From Ricinus communis (lineage: Eukaryota; Streptophyta; Magnoliopsida; Malpighiales; Euphorbiaceae), in assembly GCF_019578655.1 (NCBI RefSeq), contig NC_063261.1:7324446-7388445 (forward strand): a stretch of 64,000 bases of DNA, written 5' to 3'. The notes under the pieces were generated by a model. That model made no database searches. It saw nothing but the letters and a program-made list of their open reading frames with translations, and had not been told where the DNA came from. Positions 11,985 to 22,736 of the stretch are shown here, in pieces (positions within the stretch are counted from its first letter, which is position 1; each line of letters starts with the position of its first letter). The translations under genes and the position numbers were made by a program.

Positions 11985-13044
11985 TGATGTAAAAAGGATT
12001 GATTCAACTAAAGATTCTTTTGATCTTTAAGGTCCATTGACAAGATCTAAGACCAAGAGGATGCAAAAGCTTTGTTAAGCTTCATGAAGGGCATATGGAC
12101 CAATCAAAACCAAACTAAAGGCCTTGGAAATGAAGTTTTCAATGTATTCCAAAAAGAAGGAAGCATGGGATGAAGCATGTGTGTGCTTCAAGCCGTGTCA
12201 CCTTTTGGTCTTCAAATCAAAAGTAAGCGTGGGATATAACATGACTATGCTTAAAGCCATGTCTCCTACTGGTCTTCAAATCAGAAGGAAGCATGAGATG
12301 CAATATGGTCGTGCTTAAAGTAGTGTCTCCTACTGGTCTTCAAATCAGAAGGAAGCATGGGATGCAACATGGCCGTGCTTAAAGCCGTATCCATATCGCA
12401 TTACTTTGCTCAAGATTCAATATTAGTGGATTAGTCTATATAAGACTAATACATATTTTATTATGTGTTATTAGGTATAATTTAGTTCATTTTTAAGTTT
12501 TGACCAAGTCTTTTCCTTTTGTAACTTATGTTTAAGTGTGAGAGTTATTATTTAGGAGTTATAGATCTGGGAGTTAAGTCTCCAACAGCTATATTTTTAA
12601 TTTTATGTTAGTGAGGAGTTACGTGAGGTGTTTAGATATGTCTAGAGTTTCTTTAAGTCTATCTTTGGCTATAAAACCAAGCTAAAATCCATTTGTAATC
12701 AACTTTTGATGATTAATATAATGCATTACACTTGTGAGTGTTTTTTCTTAAGTTCTTGTATGAACTTTGAACTTATTAAACTTCTTTCAGTTTGTGGCAT
12801 TCTTTAATTAAAAATTTTATTTTTGATTCTTATCAAATCTTTTTGTTTGTGGCGTTGGGATTGGATTCAAGTATTAATTTTATTGTTAATCAATAACAAT
12901 TGAAATTAGTTTCATAAACTTCTTTTGAGGGATCCTTGGTGTTTTGAAATCATCTTGATTGGAGGGTGTTTTCTTGCATTCCATATGTATCATAACTTGT
13001 TAGTTATTGGAATGTACGGTTGCTAAGGAGGTGATTTCCTATCA
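11985..13044 (+). repeat. 3' LTR of the LTR-only element
   Basis: 1060 bp, TG...CA, collinear with the 5' LTR. It contains about four copies of the 63-bp minisatellite at 12160-12394. Confidence 0.8.
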
Positions 13045-13379
13045 ACATATATGAACTTGAAAATAAAAAAGAATTTATACATTTCTACATTTTTTCTTGT
13101 CGGATTTTAATTATCTTTGGTCAGATCATTGAGAATAATTTGACATGCTTTATATCTTAAATATTTAATTTTTTTATTGTATGTATGTGTTATTTTTGGT
13201 TGAACATGCGTTTGCTTTTATTTTGGATTATGTTTGTGTTGTTGAATGGTGGAAAATAGTTTTAAAGTGAATCACATAATAGAATAGGAAAAAATTGAAA
13301 AACTGTGTTTAGTAATGAAAAATGGTAACATACAGAACCAATATCAACAGCTTAACAATAGTTCTTCAATAATTGGAGT

Positions 13380-13700
13380 TTGAAGAAAACTACGATGATT
13401 TAGCAACGTTAACTTACTGATGGACGCATAAACATTGTTAAATGAAGCCTAAATGGTTTGTGATAAATATAGTGATGATATAATAACTACACTTAGCGAC
13501 AACACCCTCATCTGTCACTAAATGTTCTAGGGAACCTAGTGGGAGCTTTTAAAGCTTGACAATTGCATTTAGCAACGACTATTATCGTCGTTAAATGAGG
13601 TATTTAACAACAAAACATTTGCCGCTAAATTTTAACGTTAGCAACGATATATTCTGTCACTACGTTATTTCAATTAATACATTGTCATTTTTCATGTATT
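13380..13700. repeat. CACTA subterminal repeats, central block
   Basis: Repeated 'tttagcaacg', 'cgtcgttaaatg' and 'gccgctaaat' variants. Its position between two outward-facing terminal exons suggests it is the 5' end of one of two fused CACTA copies. Confidence 0.45.
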
Positions 13701-13744
13701 ATAATATATAAAAACATTTAGCAAAGACACATGGATTTAGTTTT

Positions 13745-14130
13745 TTTTTTTTCTGTTAATATAGGGTTTTAGGTTTAATTTTAATTCTTTTAAAGAATTT
13801 CTGGTAATACAATTTTTTACGTTTAGTTTTAAGTTTTCTTAATATTATATTTTCAGTTTAGTTTTACTTTTTATTTCTATTATTATAGTTTCCTAGGTTT
13901 GTTTTTTTTTTAATTACTGTTAATTTAGTAATTTTAGGTATAGTTTTTTTTACTTTTTTAAATTTCTGTTAATTTAGCTTTTTAGGTTTAGTTTTAATTT
14001 TTTTTAAGTTGTGATAATCTAGTATTTTTAGGTTTAGTCATATTTAATTTTTTAAATTTGTGTTCATTTAGTATTTTTAGTTTAGTATTATCTTTATTTT
14101 TTAATTTCTGTTAATTTATATTTTTATATA
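13745..14130 (+). repeat. T-rich degenerate tandem repeat
   Basis: About eight units of 45-48 bp built on TTTCTGTTAATTTAG, then TTTTTAGGTTTAGTTTTAAT, then a T/A run. Similarity between neighbouring units is visible by eye but imperfect. It lies just upstream of the plus-strand CACTA exon remnant, so it may be old intron sequence. Confidence 0.6.
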
Positions 14131-14239
14131 ACCATGTATCATTTTTTTCTGTTTAATTTCTATTTTGAATATTTTGCTAATAATTTATAATTTCAATTTT
14201 ATATATGAATTCAATTTAATTTATAAGCCTAGATAATTG

Positions 14240-14391
14240 AGCATGAGTCAATGATGCAGCACAAAGTATAGATGTTTGGTGTTGGCATCATTCTACCACC
14301 TATCCTTATGCCATAAACTAGTCCTTCTGCTATCGGTATACCAGATCCTGCTGTAGACGATCAAGATGACTCTTCCATTACTTCTGATTAG
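14240..14391 (+). pseudogene. C-terminal exon remnant of a CACTA-associated ORF, plus strand
   Basis: The frame beginning MMQH at about 14252 is homologous to the minus-strand remnant at 10251-10429. MMQH, the FG-GxxP core and the acidic, serine-containing tail line up, and both stop with TAG. This copy has two in-frame stops, so it is dead. Its stop lies about 550 bp from the right CACTA edge once the inserted repeat C (14435-15400) is discounted, mirroring the left copy. Confidence 0.45.
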
Positions 14392-14434
14392 ATAATTTTT
14401 ATTTTTTATGTTTTTAGAATATTATTTTTTGTAT

Positions 14435-15400
14435 CTGCCCTTATGAACTAAGAAGAGGGGGTAGAATTGGTGAATAGAAGGATGGTGACCAATTAAAAAA
14501 TTGATAAAAGTAGAAAAGTAAGGAAGAAAAGAGAACACACAAGGTTTATAGTGGTTCATATATTAAACAACTCTACATCTACTCTCCAATCTCCAATTTG
14601 ATATTCCACCACACATTTATACAATTATAATATAGTTTTTTCAAACTCACTCTCAACTTACTATTAGGACTTATATCGAACCTTTATACTTGTGTTTTAT
14701 GGCTAACACACAACCCTTACAAGAATTTTATCTAGGCTAACTCTCAACCCAACCCAAGTGCTTTCACTAACACTCACAAGAGTTATTCAAAATTTTACAA
14801 CAACCAAAATCTCTTGATTTCATAAGGAAACAAATGCAAGAAGAGTAGAAATCGAAGCACAATAAATGTAAGCTTTATGATATTGTTAATCAACCATTTA
14901 AGCCTATTTAAGGTGGTATTTACACCTTAGGAACCTCAAAGAGCCATTACACATAATATCACAAACAATTTCTTCCTTTTTGCTTTAAGTCAACGCATTA
15001 AATGTACTGTCAGAGTGTAAATCATGGTCTTGCTTTTTGCATCATGATTGCGAATCTTGAAATGTCTGACTATCTGATGTAGCAAACGAGAGTTAGCTAC
15101 TTCAAATTTATTCATTGGCGGTTTGCAATCGTCATAAGACAATATGAAAATCGTGGTCACATTCTATGGGTTGCAATTGTGATTTTAAGCTTTGAAACTC
15201 TAAGATATACTGCCTCATAACTCTTGCTTTTCACGGTCGCACTTTTTAGTAGACTTGTTTTTGAGATCCTATAAAAGAACAACATTTGAAAGATCATTAG
15301 ATTTAGACTCAATTTGAGAGTCAAAATCAAAATTTGAGACTTTAGCGTTATGATTAACCATCTAGACTAATATCTTGTAGGTTATTAGTTTTATTACATT
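14435..15400. repeat. dispersed repeat C, copy 2
   Basis: Collinear with 2050-3060. It starts around 'cccttatgaactaagaagag' and ends near 'ttatgattaaccatctagac'. It interrupts the spacing between the CACTA exon remnant and the CACTA right end, so it inserted later than the CACTA element. No open frame. Confidence 0.6.
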
Positions 15401-15544
15401 TTCTGTATAAAATTCAAAATTTAATTGTATCGTTTAAATTTTTCAAATTTATTGCTCTTGCTCAATTATAATAAAGTAATCACTAATAGATATTATATTC
15501 ATATTAATTATCAAATTTTTATTTTTAAAAAAAATTATATTTAG

Positions 15545-15898
15545 CGACATAATAACGATGATGAAAAATTAAATTTTGCATTTTAGCAATGAATTAGCAA
15601 TAATATTTATTTTAAAAGAAATAATTACTAGTAACGGTATAACGATAGCTCTTTGCGTTGCTAATTTGGGATATGACGCCTTTTAGCTATGTCTTCAGTG
15701 ATGTCATTTCTTGCTTTTTTAACAACTACAAATCCATTGTTAGATTAAGCGACAACTACCTATAACGTTGTTACTTTCATAATAACAAACAATTTTAGCA
15801 ACATCGCATCGTTATGTTATCGCTATTTGCTTTTACCAATGTCACCCTTTTGTTTAGTGACGACAACATTCTTTGCTAAGCACAATATTTTTATAGTG
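15545..15898. repeat. CACTA subterminal repeats and right terminus
   Basis: Clustered 'agcgacataacgatg', 'gtaacggtataacgatag' and 'ttagtgacgacaac' motifs, ending in TTTTTATAGTG, the best preserved CACTA-type terminus in the region. Confidence 0.55.
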
Positions 15899-18310
15899 AA
15901 TGGAAGAGGTGTATTTTTAGAACTTTTTGTCTATAAGAAGCATAGTTTTGAAAAAGGAAAAATAAGTGTACTCTTATAGAAATTTTTCTTTTATAATTTT
16001 GGTGTATTTTTGTATAACTTTCTAGATTTTTTAGTTTGAGTTTGCGTTATTGAAAATATTTTATGAAACTTTACAATAAAATTTAAACAAACTATTAATA
16101 AACGTAAAGTTCCTCGATATCTTTTCATTGACCGGTTATGTTTTTTTTATTAGATTCTTAGTAATTGCAATTACTGATGAAATTTAATAATTATTGATAG
16201 AAAATTCCGTTAGCAAATTATTGTAATTCTTTTTTGTGAGAAATGGATCTTTGCAATTTGGAAAACTAAATTTTTCAACCACCTTTGCAAAATCCCCTTT
16301 CATGTGGAATTTATTTCCAGGAAAATAAAAGTATCTTTGTCCAAGCTCTAAAGCTAATTTTGAATAAAGGATACAAAAGGCTATTTAGCAGCATCAATAC
16401 CAAAGGTCCTCAATTCCCATTCCTTTCTACTAGTCAGCCTCTCTAGCTAACTTCATCTACCATGAATTCCAAACTATACACGTATGCATCATACTACTAT
16501 TGCCATTCAACATGGACATGGCATAAGCCCAAGTTTCGAAATAATTTTCTATAAATTTCTCATATGTCTGATAACACTGCAATTTAATTTGATCAAGTAA
16601 AACGAAAAATGTGAGGAACCGATTTAACGGGCCTACATAAATAATAACACAGCAAAAAAATAATATAAATATTTTAAAAAAGAATTCTATTTACAATAAA
16701 TGTATATACTATAATAAATAAATAAATAATATTAATATTAGATAATTAATACATTTAAATATTTAAAACTAATAAAAAGATAAATTTTATATACGGAATT
16801 AATATATAAACAGACACGAAATTTCATGTTTGAAAGCCGAATATCACATCACCATCACCAATAATATATCATCATGCATTCGCTCATGATGAGTATAATT
16901 ATTCTAAAGAACATTCTCTGACCTATAAAAACTCCAATTTCAAGAAGAAAAAAGAAAAAGATGATTAAAGAGCGAACAAAACTAAAGCAGAATTTGTCAC
17001 AAAAGCAAAAGGATATAGGCTGCGTCTCGTGTGTCTTGCCTGCATGCGCGCCCTCAGCAGCCAGATAGCCAGCTTATTTATCTTTCTTTCCCATCCTCCT
17101 TCCCGTAATCAAGCGCGTGTTTTTAACTTTCAAGTGCTGCGTCGTATACATCCTCCATTAGCATGCTTCTATTATAGGCTCTCTTTATATACCAATCGCA
17201 ATTACTTAACAATTATGCCATATTTATTATTTCTTAAAATAATTTCAGGAGTTTAAACTTGAGACTTTACAACTAACTTAAGACTTTTATAGCGCCAGAT
17301 AAACTTCTATAATAACTATATTGTTTAAATCCTATTATGTAACAGTTTAAGTATTGCTTTGTACATTACCAATACAAAATTCACCTTGAGTCGGTTCAAG
17401 TGTTTTTATTTATTCTTTTGCTATTATTGACTAACACTTCAATTCTGAAGCCAAAATTTTGTTCAATATATATGCTAAATTAAGTTATAAACAAAGACAA
17501 AGAACAATTTTTGTCTATACTAGATATATGCACTAGAGGGAATGGTGAATGGTACGTGTATGATAAATTAGTATGGATATTAAATTATTTAAAATGAATA
17601 AATATATATTATTTTATTAGCATTTAAATTAATTTGATTAAAGTGAGCTAAATAAATAAGTGTACTCAACTAATAAATTTGAATTTAATATTAAAATAAT
17701 TAGACACAATTATTTAATTAGTTGAATTTTAATTTTTTTAGTTTTTTTTGTATTGCAAATAAATGAGGGAGTATAGATTCCAACTAATAGATTTTAGTGA
17801 AAAATATCAAAATATTAGAACTAGTCAGTTGGTTGACTGAATATTAACCCTTAAAAGTTAATTATATTTTTATTCTTTAGTAACATGGATCTCTAATAGA
17901 TTCATACATTTATTTTATAGATAAAAACACCTATAATGGTAAGAATTTTGAGTTTAATTAGTTATGCTCAATTCATTGTGACACTTGAAGAAATTAGTAG
18001 TTGTATTATAGGCAGGTGAAATGCACGCACAGTTTGAATCAATGAGTAGATTTTAAAGAGTTGTCCAGTTTACCAGACAAACGAAAAGCAAAAGAAGAAT
18101 AGTCGGCTTCACCTTTCGCTTTATCTTTTGCTGCTGCTGCTTTTCTTTTCAGAACTCAACAGTGTCTTTAGGTCTATCCTTGAATTTATTTTTTCCTTTT
18201 CTGCCAATGTTGCTATGTCCTTATAGCATAGTTTATACTCTTTATCTGTTCCAAACATCTACACTCCCCAAATCAACCCTCTCCACTTCTTATCCCTGTT
18301 TGTCATCTTC
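15899..18310. other. intergenic region upstream of the AAA-ATPase gene
   Basis: No supported gene. About 16240-16560 and 16840-17260 are less AT-rich than their surroundings but contain no convincing coding frame. The short open frame at 17029-17256 is hydrophobic low-information sequence. Confidence 0.5.
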
Positions 18311-18312
18311 TA

Positions 18313-18314
<2 letters not shown>

Positions 18315-18346
<32 letters not shown>
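18315..18346 (+). repeat. (CT)16 microsatellite in the AAA-ATPase promoter
   Basis: Thirty-two bases of uninterrupted CT directly before the TATA box. Pyrimidine-rich patches around the core promoter are common in plant genes. This one may vary in length between individuals. Confidence 0.9.
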
Positions 18347-18348
<2 letters not shown>

Positions 18349-18357
18349 TTATATATA
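18346..18357 (+). promoter_or_regulatory. TATA box of the AAA-ATPase gene
   Basis: TATTTATATATA sits 54 bp upstream of the start codon at 18411. Transcription would then begin near 18380-18390, giving a very short leader. It is positioned between the CT run and a purine- and C-rich leader, the usual plant core-promoter order. Confidence 0.65.
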
Positions 18358-18410
18358 GTCTAAGTCCAGACAGACAAAATCATAATTCACCAGCCAAGAA
18401 ACTAACAAAG

Positions 18411-19964
18411 ATGGAAATCTTGTCGCAGATGTGGTCAGTTCTTGGCCTTCTCACTGTTCTCCAAAACATCTTACCTACACAGCTTCTATCCCTTCTTCAC
18501 TCCATTTATGAATCCTTTCAAGACCTCATTTCTCCTTACTCATACTTCGATATACCAGAATTTAATGGCTACTGCGGTGTTGATATCAATGACCTCTACC
18601 GCCACGTCAATCTATATCTCAACTCTGTCAGCTCTTCCACCTCCGCTGCCGCCTGCCGCCGTCTTACACTTTCCCGCTCCAAGTCCTCTAACTGCATTTC
18701 CTTCACTGTAGCTCCTAATCAAACCGTTCATGACACCTTCAGTGGACACTCTCTTTACTGGACTCACCATGTTGAAACTGTTCAAGATTCTTTGGAAGAG
18801 AAACGTAGTTTCACTCTCAAGTTACCTAAGCGTCATCGCTGCAACCTCTTAGGACCCTATCTACAGCACGTGACATCACGTGCCGAGGAGTTCGAGCGGG
18901 TATCAAGGGAAAGGAGGCTCTTTACTAACAATGGCAATGCATCGCACGAGTCGGGATGGGTCTCGGTCCCGTTCCGGCATCCGTCCACTTTCGAAACACT
19001 AGCGTTGGAGCCGCAGTTGAAGAAGCAGATTATGGGGGACTTGAAAGCATTTTCTAATGGTAAAGCGTTCTACCATAGAGTTGGACGTGCATGGAAGCGG
19101 GGTTACTTGCTTCACGGTCCACCAGGCTCCGGCAAGTCAAGTCTAATCGCTGCAATGGCTAACTATTTGTGCTATGATGTTTATGATCTTGAGCTCACCA
19201 AAGTCACAGACAACTCTGAGCTCAGAGCCTTGTTAATACAAACCACCAACAGGTCTATTATTGTGATCGAAGACATAGATTGTTCAGTCGATCTAACTAC
19301 TGATAGAATGGTAAAAACTAGTAGAAAGAGATCCAACCTATCATCCTGTAAGGATTCAAGCAATGAAGAGGAAAGCGGCCGGGTCACCTTATCAGGGCTA
19401 CTGAACTTCACTGACGGATTATGGTCATGTTGTGGTGAAGAGAAGATCATAGTTTTCACTACTAATCATAGAGACAATGTGGACCCGGCGCTGGTTAGAT
19501 GCGGGCGAATGGACGTGCATGTCAGCTTAGGCACTTGTGGGATGCATGCCTTCAAGGCTTTGGCGATGAACTACCTGGGGATAGACTCCCACTCTCTATT
19601 TGATGTGGCAGAGAGCTGTATAAGGTCCGGAGGTGCCCTCACGCCGGCACAGATAGGGGAGATACTATTGAGGAACAGAGGGAATACTGATGTAGCACTG
19701 AAGGAGGTGGTGAGTGCTATGCAGGCAAGAATTTTAAGCAGTAGTGGGACTCATAAGGAACATCTGACGGATTACGAAGATACAGCCACAAGGTCTCCAC
19801 AGAGCGTATTGACAGTGGGGTCACCGGAGAATTGGGATTCGTCTCCGGGGAGAATTGGCGGGAAGAAGAGAAAGGAGGGCGGTAATAACTGCGACAAGAA
19901 GGCAAAGTTTCTTGTTAGACTTAGATCTTTGACCAAGTCTGACTCTGGTAGACGGGGCGTGTGA
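18411..19964 (+). CDS. BCS1-like AAA-ATPase (AATP1 family), intronless
   Basis: A 517-residue ATPase of the plant AAA group related to mitochondrial BCS1. Plant members are membrane-anchored, at the ER, mitochondria or plasma membrane, with roles in stress or development. In order: a hydrophobic N-terminal segment (about residues 7-30, probable membrane anchor), the N-terminal AAA-ATPase-associated domain (about 25-130), Walker A GPPGSGKS (236-243), Walker B IIVIEDID (283-290), sensor-1 region FTTNHRD (349-355) and the RCGRMD arginine-finger block (363-368). A lysine-rich tail ends the protein. I start at 18411 because it follows the TATA box at normal distance and the upstream in-frame ATG would translate the CT repeat. 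Length and lack of introns fit the family (At5g57480-like group). The insert after Walker B is rich in serine and charged residues, also typical. Frame intact, no defects. The physiological substrate cannot be read from sequence. Confidence 0.93.
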   Translation: MEILSQMWSVLGLLTVLQNILPTQLLSLLHSIYESFQDLISPYSYFDIPEFNGYCGVDINDLYRHVNLYLNSVSSSTSAAACRRLTLSRSKSSNCISFTVAPNQTVHDTFSGHSLYWTHHVETVQDSLEEKRSFTLKLPKRHRCNLLGPYLQHVTSRAEEFERVSRERRLFTNNGNASHESGWVSVPFRHPSTFETLALEPQLKKQIMGDLKAFSNGKAFYHRVGRAWKRGYLLHGPPGSGKSSLIAAMANYLCYDVYDLELTKVTDNSELRALLIQTTNRSIIVIEDIDCSVDLTTDRMVKTSRKRSNLSSCKDSSNEEESGRVTLSGLLNFTDGLWSCCGEEKIIVFTTNHRDNVDPALVRCGRMDVHVSLGTCGMHAFKALAMNYLGIDSHSLFDVAESCIRSGGALTPAQIGEILLRNRGNTDVALKEVVSAMQARILSSSGTHKEHLTDYEDTATRSPQSVLTVGSPENWDSSPGRIGGKKRKEGGNNCDKKAKFLVRLRSLTKSDSGRRGV

Positions 19965-20151
19965 AGACATTTTCGCTTTAACTTTTCCTTTTTTCTTTTT
20001 CGAAGTTTTGCTTTTTTCTTTTGTTTTTCTTTTTCTTTTAATGAAATGTTGGTCACTCTCACTCAATGGACACTAACAAGGAATTCTTCTTTATTTTTAG
20101 CTGGTTTCTTTTTAATGTAAATTTTCGGTGTATGATGTAATTTTGCCAACT

Positions 20152-20157
20152 AATAAA
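20152..20157 (+). terminator. poly(A) signal of the AAA-ATPase gene
   Basis: AATAAA followed by A/T-rich sequence about 190 bp after the stop codon, a normal distance for a plant 3' untranslated region. Confidence 0.5.
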
Positions 20158-20159
20158 AA

Positions 20160-21393
20160 ATTTATTTTTCATTATTGGCAATTATAGAGCCACAGGACGC
20201 ACAAGGTGGCCTTGACATTTTTAACTTATAAAAATTTTGATTTTCTTTGCAATTTAGTTTTTCCTTCAATCTCTCTGTACCTCCTCTAGAAACATTTTTG
20301 GATTGACATACAAAATTATTTTCACTTATACCTTTATGTACAATAAAGAAAAGCTAACTTTATGTCATGGGATTAGATTGTGTAGAGGGTGGCACCAACT
20401 TAGCAAAATTTCGGTTTGGACTAAAAATAAAATGAAAAGTGTCAATTATCGTCCCGCTCCGAGAAAAGTCTCGCGCAATGGTACTATTTGTGCCTCATAT
20501 CGATATAAAGTATAGAAAGACAATTTAATAAATGTGACAAAATCTCTTCTTCTCCATCTTTGCCAAATTACCTTCAGGATGCATGGATTTTAGAGCTAAT
20601 ATCACTGAAGTTTATAATCTTTATATTGTAATACTAAATTTTTTAAATTTAATTTTAATATTACTAAATTTTTAAAATTTTAATTAAATATCAAACAAAA
20701 AAAATAATATGACTGTCTACATATAAAGTTTTATTTTTTAAAAAATTTACATCACTTAAGTGCCATCTCTTTAAATCCTAAATAAATCACCATTTCTAAA
20801 ATCGAAAGAAGAAAAACCACTCTATCATCATTTTCAACATCTGTTAAAATCAAAATAGCAATTTTACCACTTCTCTTAAGAACATAACAACATCATTACC
20901 ACAATTTCATAAACAAAAAAATAAAAAAAAATCAATTAATTAAACAAAATATGTTAATATCTTTAAATATAAAATTATGGAGTAGAAGACACTCTCTCCT
21001 CTCAACAAAGAAGACACCATGATAGAAATCGTTATGAAGAATAAGATAGAGCTTCGTTTCTTTTTTATTTTCTTTTGTCTTTGTTAGCAATTAGTGTTTG
21101 AATTAGGAAAGAAAATAAAGAAGATGTCTGTTATTGGTAGTGGGTAATGAATTGAGGGGATGACTAAAAAGCAGTTGGATTTGATAAGGAGAATATTCTT
21201 TTACATGTTTGGTTACTGAAAAAGTCATAGCAAATGAGTTATATAAAGAAAGAAAAAATGATAGCGGGACACATATTGCTCACATGTCCCATTTAAATGA
21301 CATGTAATCTTTTTTTTTTTCAATTGCCATATAGGTTGCCACATTAGCTTTCCGTCAGTACATTTAATAGAAAGTGACAGTATAGAGTTTAAT
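20160..21393. other. AT-rich intergenic region
   Basis: No supported gene or repeat termini. It ends where homology to the Athila-type LTR begins abruptly at about 21394. Confidence 0.5.
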
Positions 21394-22600
21394 TATCAAG
21401 AGATGAAGAATGACACGGCATGACATGGAAAGAAGTTGCCCGTGTTGCCTTCCCGTATGAAGTTCAGAAAGTGGTAGATTGAAGGAATGTATCACACGGG
21501 AAGCACATGCTTGTGTGGCCTTCCCGTGTGAGATGCAAAGAATGGCGGTTTGTTCAAGACACGACACAGGAAGAGGATATGCCCGTGTGACCTAGAGGAT
21601 TGCTTCAAGAGCGATTTTGAGATAAAGACATCACAAGACCGTGTAGTGCCCGTGTGGAACATAAAAGATACTTTTTAAAGGAATTGTTAGGGTTGTTTTG
21701 AGGGATGTGCCTTTTATATTTTCATTTGTAGAGAGAGAAACACTTAGAAACTTCATTTTTCTTTCATTTTTAGGGTTTTGATTGGTCATTTCTCAAGGAA
21801 GAACATAAATTCTTTCATTATTTTTCAAAATTGAAGATTTTCATCTGTACTCTTCCATGAATGGTTTGAGATATTCTTTTCCTAATATTTATTTCTTTAT
21901 CATAATGTTTATAAACTACTTTTCTTGCTATTTGGGTTTTGATGAACCTTAATTTATTATGTATGGATTGATTCAAAGTTAATGCAATTAATATTTTCTA
22001 TGAGTTATTTTTTCCCTTTGATTACTTAATTATCTATTTCAATTGATAAGTCGACGTATTGATTGGTATTTATTTTCATAAACTGATTATAGATAACTTT
22101 TTATGAATTGATCAATATCTTAGGGATTGAGGATTGATTGGGATACTAAAGATAAATCTACAAGATCTTTTGGTTAAATAGTTCCTTAATCTTAATGCAT
22201 GACCTAAGTGAGTAGGTTTGAGAAGAGTTTCCTCTCCTTCCCTTAGGGATTAGGGATTTAATCACTTGAGAAAGATATAAACCTAATTTTGTGGAATGCC
22301 AATTCAACTCTTGATTTGAATTAATTGTAGATTGTTTTATGAAATATTTAACTTATTGGGGGGATTCACTACCTAAATAGGCTATCCTTTATAAGTTTAC
22401 CAATTGTTATAATTTTTATTTTCAAGATTATTTTATTTTTAAATATTTACTATACCCAAATAACATTTTGATTGCTAAACATTAATATATGATTGAAGGT
22501 AGTACTCATAATTAGGTCCCAAGTAGAACGATACTCTTATTCATTATTGTATTACTTGATACGATCGATGCACTTTGCCGTGTGTGGATAGCATGCACCA
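21394..22600 (+). repeat. 5' LTR of the outer Athila-like element (5'-truncated)
   Basis: Homologous to 40894-42106 but lacking the first roughly 180 bp of the LTR. It contains several CCCGTGTG / CACACGGG motifs at 21412-21600. The last bases are ACCA where the other LTR has ATCA. Confidence 0.75.
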
Positions 22601-22604
22601 AATG

Positions 22605-22623
22605 TTTGCCACCATTGCTGATG
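22605..22623 (+). promoter_or_regulatory. decayed primer-binding site (tRNA-Asp type)
   Basis: GCCACCATTGCTGATGA aligns with the canonical Athila site GCGCCGTTGCCGGGGA-type sequence that is preserved in the inner element at 29547-29564. Most mismatches are G to A or C to T, as expected for decay of a methylated retroelement. Confidence 0.5.
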
Positions 22624-22736
22624 ACTCTTTTCTATTATGATATTATAAGTAATTCAAAAGCTAGCAATTTAGCATTTTTATTTTTCATTTGATTTATCTT
22701 TATTGTGTTTGTACTTTCTTTAGGTACCTGAATCTA

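Larger units (their letters stand above)
10484..13044 (+). mobile_element. LTR-only retroelement (TRIM/LARD-like), nested in the CACTA remnant
   Basis: Two direct repeats, 10484-11808 and 11985-13044, both start TGATG and end CCTATCA, so they have the TG...CA ends of LTRs. Between them lie only 176 bp, holding a primer-binding site right after the 5' LTR and a purine-rich tract right before the 3' LTR. Flanks are ATATA (10479-10483) and ACATA (13045-13049), a 5-bp target duplication with one mismatch. There is no gag or pol. With LTRs over 1 kb it is larger than classical TRIMs, so it is best described as a non-autonomous, LTR-dominated element that depended on proteins from elsewhere. Confidence 0.8.
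9632..15898. mobile_element. composite CACTA (En/Spm-like) transposon remnant
   Basis: The right edge reads TTTTTATAGTG at 15888-15898, the complement of a CACTA-type terminus. Both edges and a central block (13380-13700) are full of TTTAGCRACGAC-like motifs typical of CACTA subterminal repeats. About 30 bases at 9654-9685 align with the reverse complement of about 15850-15880. The left terminus is decayed. AAT occurs immediately outside both proposed edges (9629-9631 and 15899-15901), a possible 3-bp target duplication. No transposase core is left, only the two terminal-exon remnants listed separately. The region is inflated by a nested LTR element and by a copy of repeat C. Confidence 0.5.

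Noticed and set aside
17029..17256. 75-codon plus-strand open frame
   Set aside because: Hydrophobic, no domain, no promoter or poly(A) context.
19181..20066. minus-strand open frames opposite the AAA-ATPase gene
   Set aside because: Antisense shadows of a clear coding sequence; composition is the complement of the real gene.
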